From positions 1-19,939 of the forward strand of contig CALIUX010000149.1 of the NCBI GenBank assembly GCA_938048505.1: a DNA stretch of 19,939 nucleotides, given 5' to 3'. Shown piece after piece: positions 14,823 to 19,939 of the stretch. The notes below the pieces were generated by a model, which saw nothing but the letters and a program-made list of their open reading frames with translations, was not told where the DNA came from and searched no databases. Position 1 is the first letter of the stretch. The number at the start of each line of letters is the position of its first letter. Source of the DNA: an uncultured Pseudomonadales bacterium (GTDB taxonomy: Bacteria > Pseudomonadota > Gammaproteobacteria > Pseudomonadales > Cellvibrionaceae). Position numbers and translations under genes: made by a program.

Positions 14823-16016
14823 ATGTTTGATACGCTAAACGTCCTTCCTTCAGACCCAATACTCGGTCTGATGCAAGCTTATAAAACTGATACCAACCCT
14901 CATAAGGTTGATTTGGGTGTTGGTATCTACAAAGATAGCGAAGGGGCAACGCCTATTATGGCAGCAGTAAAGCAGGCAAGTGAGCTGCTGTCACTCAAGC
15001 AAAAAACACTGGCTTATGTTGCGCCTCAAGGTAATACGCAGTTTGCTGAATTGCTCAGTGAAGTTGCATTTGGCGAGACTAAAGCGCAGTTGGCTGAACG
15101 ATTGAGCTGTGTACAGACACCTGGTGGTTGCGGTGCGCTGCGTATTATTGCAGAAGTGGTCAAAGCGGCTTCGCCTGATACAACGGTTTGGGTGAGTCGA
15201 CCGACTTGGGGTAACCATCTCCCTTTATTGAGCCATGCTGGCCTTTCGCTAAAGGAATATGATTATCTTGCGTCTGATAAGCGCTCCTTATCTTGGGAGT
15301 CTATGCAAGAGTCTATCTCTCGAATTCCAAGAGGTGACATGGTGCTACTGCATGCATGCTGCCATAACCCTTCAGGTGTTGATCTAACTTTTGAGCAGTG
15401 GCAATGGTTAACGGAAGCCGCTCTTAAACAAGGCTTCATTCCTTTTGTTGATATGGCGTATCAAGGGTTTGGCGAGGGTTTGGATGCAGATGCAGAAGGC
15501 TTACGTTATATGGCTGCGCATGTTCCCGAAATGGTGCTGGCGACTTCTTGCTCTAAGAACTTTGGGCTTTACCGTGAAAGGGTAGGCATGGCTTGTTTTA
15601 TTGGCCACAGTGCAAGTCAGGCTAAGGCGATGTACACACATGCTCTAAACATTGCTCGTGGCATCTATTCTATGCCGCCTGATCGTGGAGCATCGTTAGT
15701 CGCCGAAATTTTAAGCTCAGAGTCGCTGAGGTCGTCTTGGCTGACCGAGCTCGATCAAATGCGCATACGCATTACGACCCTAAGGCAAGCGTTAAGTCGG
15801 AATATGGCAAGCCGAGGTCATCATGAATTTGAGTTTGTTTCGCAGCAGAAGGGAATGTTTTCTTATTTAGGTATTTCTGCCGAGCAAGTGGCGTGGCTGG
15901 CCAAACATCGCGGCATTTACATGCTGGACTCGTCAAGGGCGAGTATCGCCGGTTTAAATCAAGAAAATCTCGACTATGTGAGTGCATCGCTTGTTGATGC
16001 TCTCAATCAGGTGTAA
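14823..16016 (+). CDS. Aspartate/aromatic amino acid aminotransferase (class I, PLP)
   Basis: A 397-residue fold-type I PLP enzyme of the AspC/TyrB group, expected to move amino groups between aspartate or aromatic amino acids and 2-oxoglutarate in the cytoplasm. All key residues can be placed by matching to the E. coli enzymes. They are W129 (ring stacking, Trp140 equivalent), N182 in NPSG (Asn194), D210 and Y213 in DMAYQGFG (Asp222, Tyr225), K245 in SCSKNFGLY (Schiff-base Lys258), R253 (Arg266) and R372 in SSRASIAGL (Arg386, substrate carboxylate). The family motif NPTG is NPSG here, a mild change. The N-terminus (FDTLNVLPSDPILGLMQAYK) is standard, so the ATG is right. It is transcribed alone. 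Aspartate versus aromatic preference cannot be decided from sequence by eye. Confidence 0.92.
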   Translation: MFDTLNVLPSDPILGLMQAYKTDTNPHKVDLGVGIYKDSEGATPIMAAVKQASELLSLKQKTLAYVAPQGNTQFAELLSEVAFGETKAQLAERLSCVQTPGGCGALRIIAEVVKAASPDTTVWVSRPTWGNHLPLLSHAGLSLKEYDYLASDKRSLSWESMQESISRIPRGDMVLLHACCHNPSGVDLTFEQWQWLTEAALKQGFIPFVDMAYQGFGEGLDADAEGLRYMAAHVPEMVLATSCSKNFGLYRERVGMACFIGHSASQAKAMYTHALNIARGIYSMPPDRGASLVAEILSSESLRSSWLTELDQMRIRITTLRQALSRNMASRGHHEFEFVSQQKGMFSYLGISAEQVAWLAKHRGIYMLDSSRASIAGLNQENLDYVSASLVDALNQV

Positions 16017-16178
16017 TAAAGAGTATCGCACTGTAATGTTTTTTGTATTAATTTCTCTTGCGCCAAACACTTTCCCCTTAGGATTATCTCGATTGGCTTT
16101 CATATATATGGACTATTCTAATGAATATGGCTCTTTGTATTATGATAGGTATGGTTTTGTTGCTTTGGTTTAGATGTT
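16017..16178 (+). other. Spacer between aminotransferase and HD-GYP genes
   Basis: A 162-base AT-rich stretch with no convincing terminator, promoter pair or gene. An open frame crosses it from within the aminotransferase gene, but it has no coding character. Single boxes such as TATGAT (16141-16146) occur without a partner at the right distance. Confidence 0.25.
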
Positions 16179-17411
16179 ATGTCATTAAATAATATGATCG
16201 AAGTACGCGTCTCCGAGCTGCGAGTGGGGATGTACGTAGCGAAGCTTGATCGGGAATGGCTTGATACGCCTTTTTTGATACAAGGCTTTTACCTTGAGTC
16301 TCAAGAAGATATCGAGACGGTTTGCCAATACTGTAAGAAAGTTTGGATAGACGCATCTCGTAAAGCGCCTGGAATACATTTAGATGGGCGTAATAAGCCT
16401 ACTGATACTCATAGCGCTCCTGTCAAAAAATACCCCCGCAAAAGCGATATCTTTCAAGAACACAAACGCAGCGCCAAAGCATTTGGTCAGGCTCGCACAC
16501 TCACAAAAAGCTTGCTTGATGATGTGCGATTGGGTGAAGTAATTAACACTCAAGCCGCAGAAGCGACGGTGAATGAGTGTGTCCAGTCGGTCATGCGTCA
16601 TCCAGATGCATTAATGTGGATGACTCGACTCAGAAAAGAAAGTGAATACACTGCCGACCACTCTTTAAATGTATGTATCCTTGCGGTTGCCTTTGGGCGG
16701 CATTTAGGAATGAGTGAGCAAGATTTGCAGCATATTGGTTTGTGTGGCCTGTTGCATGATGTGGGTAAAATGAGAGTGCCAGACGATGTACTCAACAAGC
16801 CTGGCAAGCTGTTGCCAAAAGAAATGCGCATGATGATGGCCCATACCGTTCACGGTAGAAACCTGCTTTTGAGTGCTGGTAATATTTATACTGGTGCCGT
16901 TGATGTGGCATACAGCCACCATGAAAGAATTGATGGGCAAGGTTACCCGCGCAAACTGACAGCCGATAAAATTTCTCTTTTTTCACGCATTATCTGCATA
17001 GTCGATGCATACGATGCCATGACGGCTGACCGTTGCTATCAGGCCGCTAAGACTTCGACCGAAGCACTGAAAATCATTTATGAAGAGCGTGGCAAGCAGT
17101 TTGACGAACGTTTAGCTATAGCGTTTTTAGAAACAGTGGGTTTGTACCCACCAGGCAGCATTGTTGAACTATGCTCGGGTGATATTGGTGTTGTGATAGA
17201 AAACAGCCAAAACTACCGCCACCTTCCCATTGTGTCAGTTGTTTTAGATGCCGACAAAACTCCATACCCTAAGCCTCAGACCTATAACCTTGCAATGACT
17301 CAAACAGATGAGCTAAGCAAAGAATATTTAGTGAAACGTGTGCACCCAGACGGATCATTTGGTCTTTCCCTGCGGGATTTTCATGAGAAAGGACTTCTTA
17401 ACTACCGCTAG
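16179..17411 (+). CDS. HD-GYP domain cyclic-di-GMP phosphodiesterase with N-terminal DUF3391
   Basis: A 410-residue cytoplasmic protein with no membrane segment. Residues about 5-110 match the DUF3391 domain that often precedes HD-GYP (VRVSELRVGMYVAKLDREW). The HD-GYP domain follows with its metal and signature residues intact: H161 (DHSLN), H193-D194 (LLHDVGK), H247-H248, and the HHERIDGQGYP signature (residues 247-257). Such proteins hydrolyse cyclic-di-GMP to GMP or pGpG and so favour motility over biofilm. No receiver or other input domain is seen; DUF3391 may serve that role. A C-terminal extension of about 90 residues follows. The start ATG 16179 has only a weak ribosome site, and ATG 16194 in the same frame is possible. 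A 38-base gap separates it from the converging transporter gene. Confidence 0.93.
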   Translation: MSLNNMIEVRVSELRVGMYVAKLDREWLDTPFLIQGFYLESQEDIETVCQYCKKVWIDASRKAPGIHLDGRNKPTDTHSAPVKKYPRKSDIFQEHKRSAKAFGQARTLTKSLLDDVRLGEVINTQAAEATVNECVQSVMRHPDALMWMTRLRKESEYTADHSLNVCILAVAFGRHLGMSEQDLQHIGLCGLLHDVGKMRVPDDVLNKPGKLLPKEMRMMMAHTVHGRNLLLSAGNIYTGAVDVAYSHHERIDGQGYPRKLTADKISLFSRIICIVDAYDAMTADRCYQAAKTSTEALKIIYEERGKQFDERLAIAFLETVGLYPPGSIVELCSGDIGVVIENSQNYRHLPIVSVVLDADKTPYPKPQTYNLAMTQTDELSKEYLVKRVHPDGSFGLSLRDFHEKGLLNYR

Positions 17412-17449
17412 TGATGGCAAGTCGCATTATTCTTATTTGAGCTAGAGAG

Positions 17450-18970
17450 CTAATTTTGAATAAAAGCGGATGCTCCAGGACCCAAGGGCAAATCGAGTAA
17501 TACCCACAGCAAAAGCAGTAAAAGCCAGCTAACGAATAAGGCAATAGAGTAGGGCAGCATAACAGCAATGATCGTGCCGGCGCCTAGTTTCTGGTTGTAG
17601 TGTTGCATGAATGCGATCACCACGCCAAAGTAAGGCATAAGTGGTGTGATGATGTTGGTTGTACTGTCTCCTATTCTAAATGCCATCTGTGTTGCTTCAG
17701 GCGTTATCCCTAGAAGTAGCAGCATAGGCACAAAGATGGGTGCGAGCAGAGCCCATTTGGCGGAAGCACTTCCTATTAGTAAATTAATGAAAGCGGCTAA
17801 GAAGACAAAGGTAATTAACAAAATCGGCAGGGGTAATTGGATTGCTTTGAGCAATGTTGCACCGGCAATAGCGATAATAATACCGAGCTCACTCCAGCTG
17901 AATAACGCGATAAATTGTGCAGCAAAGAACATGAGTACGAGGTAGCCAGATAATGTGGCAATGTGCCGTTCCATGCCGGTTATTGCATCTTGTGCACGCT
18001 GGTAGCGACCAGACGCCAACCCAAACGCCAAACCTGCTAGGCCTGCCCAAAAGGCGACTACAACAACAATACCACGCATAAATGGCGATTCAATAATGCC
18101 TCCCTCGCTACTACGCAAGAAGCCACTTTCTGGTACAAAGCCTGCGAGAATAATCACAACGAGGGCAAGTGTTACGGCAAGTGCAGCCTTTAACCCTTTT
18201 TTATCTTTATCGTGCTGATTAGATGCCAAATCTGTTTGTGTGTGGTCAGCACTGGGTGCATCAAAGGGAATATTTTGTGTTTGATTTTGTGTGACAAACA
18301 AGCAAACAAGGCTGGCCACTATGGTAATCAATGCGGTTGAAGCCAATAAGAAATAATAATTGCTGGTTATAGCGACCGAATATTGTGAGTCGATTAGTTG
18401 TGCGCTCTCTTGACTAATACCCGCTAAAATTGCATCCAGCGGCCCGACTACAATATTTGCGCTATAACCGCCTGATACGCCTGCAAACGCGGCTGCAATA
18501 CCCGCAATAGGGTGTTTTCCTGCACGTAAAAAAATCAATCCTGCGAGGGGGATGAGTACAACATATCCGGCATCTGCTGCCAAGCTGGATAATACACCGC
18601 AAAAGACGATGCTAGTGACCAGTAAAGAGGAGGGTGTTCTTTTAACCAGTGCTTGTAATGAGGTAGAGAGCAGGCCAGAGTGATCGGCAATCCCTAAGCC
18701 TAGTGTGGCAACCAATACGGTGCCTACGGGGGCAAATGTGACAAAGTTCTTCACCAGGGATGTGAGGAGATGATTTAACCCCTCTATGCTTAGGATGTTC
18801 TTTGCATAAATCACGTCCCCGTTGACGGGTGAAACGGCATGCAGGCCAAATAAATAGCTGATCGCAGAGATAATGGCAATACCCACGCAAAGTATCGCAA
18901 ATATTGCCGTAGGGTGAGGTAGGCGATTACCGATAGCTTCGATACGTTGTAAAAAATGTGTCATCATCAT
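17450..18970 (-). CDS. AbgT-family transporter
   Basis: A 506-residue inner-membrane protein with about eleven hydrophobic segments, on the minus strand. It belongs to the AbgT family, named for uptake of p-aminobenzoyl-glutamate by E. coli AbgT; the relatives MtrF and YdaH export sulfonamides. Family marks are LAADAGYVVLIPLAGLIF, the GVSGGYSANIVVGPLD segment, and the C-terminal GDSTTNIITPLMPYF at about residue 434. A polar loop at about residues 225-255 (rich in Asp, Gln, Lys) splits two bundles. The protein opens with MMMTH, so the exact first Met is uncertain by two codons. It lies 23 bases after arfB on the same strand, which suggests co-transcription with no known functional link. Substrate and direction of transport cannot be told from sequence. 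Confidence 0.93.
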   Translation of the reverse strand: MMMTHFLQRIEAIGNRLPHPTAIFAILCVGIAIISAISYLFGLHAVSPVNGDVIYAKNILSIEGLNHLLTSLVKNFVTFAPVGTVLVATLGLGIADHSGLLSTSLQALVKRTPSSLLVTSIVFCGVLSSLAADAGYVVLIPLAGLIFLRAGKHPIAGIAAAFAGVSGGYSANIVVGPLDAILAGISQESAQLIDSQYSVAITSNYYFLLASTALITIVASLVCLFVTQNQTQNIPFDAPSADHTQTDLASNQHDKDKKGLKAALAVTLALVVIILAGFVPESGFLRSSEGGIIESPFMRGIVVVVAFWAGLAGLAFGLASGRYQRAQDAITGMERHIATLSGYLVLMFFAAQFIALFSWSELGIIIAIAGATLLKAIQLPLPILLITFVFLAAFINLLIGSASAKWALLAPIFVPMLLLLGITPEATQMAFRIGDSTTNIITPLMPYFGVVIAFMQHYNQKLGAGTIIAVMLPYSIALFVSWLLLLLLWVLLDLPLGPGASAFIQN

Positions 18971-18993
18971 TTTGTGTACTTGCGACCTAATTT

Positions 18994-19428
18994 TTACTCA
19001 TTGAATGAGGATTTGTTTCTCAGTTTTTTAACAAGGCCGCGCTGGCTTTTTTGTTTGATGCGCCTTTCAACACTACCGCGCGTGGGTTTTGTTTTAATGC
19101 GCTTCTTTGGGATATGACAAGCTTCATTAAGCAGCTCGGTAAGCCGGCTAAACGCTTCTTCTTTGTTAAGTAGCTGGCTGCGATGTTCTTGCGCTTTAAT
19201 AATGATGAGGCCTTGAGCTGTAATCCGAAAGTCATTGCGAGCCAGTAACTTATTGCGTACGGCTTGGGGCATGGGTGTTGTATGAATATCAAGCTGAACG
19301 CAGACGGCGCTAGAGACCTTGTTGACATTTTGCCCGCCAGCTCCTTGGGAGCGAATAGCATGCCATTTAATGCAACGCATAGGAATGGTCAAGCGCTCGT
19401 TAATCGTTAGGCTGTCAGTAGTGGGCAT
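18994..19428 (-). CDS. arfB: Alternative ribosome-rescue factor ArfB (peptidyl-tRNA hydrolase, YaeJ)
   Basis: A 144-residue protein, close to the 140 residues of E. coli ArfB. ArfB enters the empty A site of ribosomes stalled at an mRNA end and hydrolyses the peptidyl-tRNA. The catalytic GGQ is at residues 31-33 in RSQGAGGQNVNKVSS, followed by a release-factor-like domain (IIIKAQEHRSQLLNKEEAF). The basic C-terminal tail (KKRIKTKPTRGSVERRIKQK) is the part that plugs the mRNA channel in the family, and it is what separates ArfB from full-length release factors. The N-terminus is a few residues longer than in E. coli, and the ribosome site is weak. It is read before the AbgT-family gene on the minus strand. 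Confidence 0.93.
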   Translation of the reverse strand: MPTTDSLTINERLTIPMRCIKWHAIRSQGAGGQNVNKVSSAVCVQLDIHTTPMPQAVRNKLLARNDFRITAQGLIIIKAQEHRSQLLNKEEAFSRLTELLNEACHIPKKRIKTKPTRGSVERRIKQKSQRGLVKKLRNKSSFNE

Positions 19429-19713
19429 ATCTAATAATGCTTATCAATATAATGAGGTAATAAGCTTATCAGCTTTCACCTGATTATTTATCATTATTCG
19501 TTAACGACAAGCTTTTATTGCAGTGAAATGTAATGACTGGTTAGACTGGCGAAGTATTGGCTTGCTTTAGATTGCTTGTGTAGGTTGTGAGGTGCTTAGG
19601 TTTGAACGACTTGGGTGTAAGCTACTGTAGCGATTCCTATTTCAAGAGCTAAAGCTGCTAATAGTCAGTAGTTCGCATTCAGTGATACACAGCAACTAGT
19701 TAGTAGCCAGTAA
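19429..19713 (-). other. Spacer between arfB and the EAL gene
   Basis: About 285 bases with no credible gene. Next to arfB lies a 10-base palindrome, ATAAGCTTAT (19460-19469), about 30 bases before the arfB start, with AT-rich sequence (TATATT on the minus strand) that may be part of the arfB promoter; the pair is not clear. The far end holds near-copies of a 10-base unit (see the repeat entry). No terminator for the EAL gene is evident. Confidence 0.3.
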
Positions 19714-19727
19714 CTAGCAGTAACTAA
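19690..19727 (+). repeat. Three near-copies of a CAGTAACTAG unit at the EAL gene end
   Basis: CAGCAACTAG (19690-19699), CAGTAACTAG (19708-19717) and CAGTAACTAA (19718-19727) are near-identical 10-base units; the last two are directly in tandem. The tandem pair spans the stop codon of the EAL gene, so its last residues (QLSYC) are encoded by the repeat. Origin is probably slippage; no function is proposed. Confidence 0.6.
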
Positions 19728-19939
19728 GTTGTGAGCGTGAGGCTCTTTTGGTGCAATACCCTTTGAAGTTTTCGATGCTAAGTGGTTTAGAGTAGTAATA
19801 GCCTTGGATTAAGTTGCAGCCCATACTTTTGAGTAGATTGAGTGTTTTTTCGTCTTCTACCCCTTCGGCAATTAAATCAATACCCAGATCTTGGCTTAAA
19901 TTGATAACAGCTTGGGTAATCGCTGAATCAACTTTAGAG
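19714..19939 (-). CDS. EAL-domain protein, C-terminal end only (cut by window edge)
   Basis: Only the last 75 codons are inside the window; the gene continues past the right edge on the minus strand. The translated part shows the C-terminal end of an EAL domain: VINLSQDLGIDLIAEGVEDE, which holds the conserved AEGVE loop, then LLKSMGCNLIQGYYYSKPLS, which holds the QGYxxxKP end signature. EAL domains hydrolyse cyclic-di-GMP to pGpG, but many are degenerate, and the ExL motif and metal ligands lie outside the window, so activity cannot be judged. A GGDEF or sensor domain may precede it. A tail of about 15 residues follows the domain, and the stop TAG (19716-19714) lies within a short repeat. Confidence 0.88.
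   Translation of the reverse strand, partial: SKVDSAITQAVINLSQDLGIDLIAEGVEDEKTLNLLKSMGCNLIQGYYYSKPLSIENFKGYCTKRASRSQLSYC

Noticed and set aside
15982..16173. Plus-strand open frame between the aminotransferase and HD-GYP genes
   Set aside because: It starts inside the aminotransferase gene, has no ribosome site and no protein-like character.
17412..17449. Shared bidirectional terminator between the converging HD-GYP and AbgT genes
   Set aside because: Only a 4-base AGCT-N4-AGCT dyad is present, with no G+C-rich stem or strong T-run.

Overview
The window looks like chromosome of a free-living, probably marine Gammaproteobacterium. The evidence is the general secretion order gspK-L-M-N, the ArfB and AbgT proteins, abundant c-di-GMP turnover proteins, and moderate-to-low G+C by eye (not counted). 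A Cellvibrionales-type relative would fit, but that is an inference from gene content only. I see no tRNA, rRNA, insertion sequence, integrase or CRISPR array.

Layout. (1) 1-3628, + strand: the distal end of a type II secretion operon, with gspK (cut by the left edge), gspL, gspM and gspN, followed closely by an apbE-type flavin transferase (3673-4692). (2) 4693-5079: a gene-free regulatory stretch with several dyads and two weak promoter candidates. (3) 5080-14571, + strand: a nine-gene, largely overlapping operon that ends in a clear intrinsic terminator (14600-14636). (4) 14823-16016 aromatic/aspartate-type aminotransferase (+) and 16179-17411 HD-GYP c-di-GMP phosphodiesterase (+). (5) 17450-19428, - strand: arfB (ribosome rescue) followed by an AbgT-family transporter. 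(6) 19714-19939, - strand: the C-terminal end of an EAL-domain protein cut by the right edge.

The centrepiece is the nine-gene operon. It encodes five exported proteins: a secreted protein of unknown family, a secreted TPR/coiled-coil protein, a large 984-residue TPR lipoprotein, a smaller TPR lipoprotein and a tiny secreted protein. After these come one MotA/TolQ/ExbB-type subunit, two different ExbD-type subunits and a TonB-like protein with a long Pro/Lys/Glu periplasmic arm and an AgmX/PglI-type C-terminal domain. One ExbB plus two ExbD plus an AgmX-like linker plus TPR envelope proteins is the composition of the Agl-Glt gliding/sporulation machinery of Myxococcus rather than of an iron-uptake TonB system. 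The two ExbD subunits are asymmetric: one keeps the membrane aspartate of the proton path and the other has asparagine there. The ExbB-like subunit has valine at the usual membrane glutamate position.

How the parts may work together (inference): the ExbB/ExbD/ExbD motor would use the proton gradient to move the TonB-like arm across the periplasm. The arm would contact the TPR lipoproteins held at the outer membrane. The substrate or task (motility, surface polysaccharide or protein handling, envelope organisation) cannot be read from this window.
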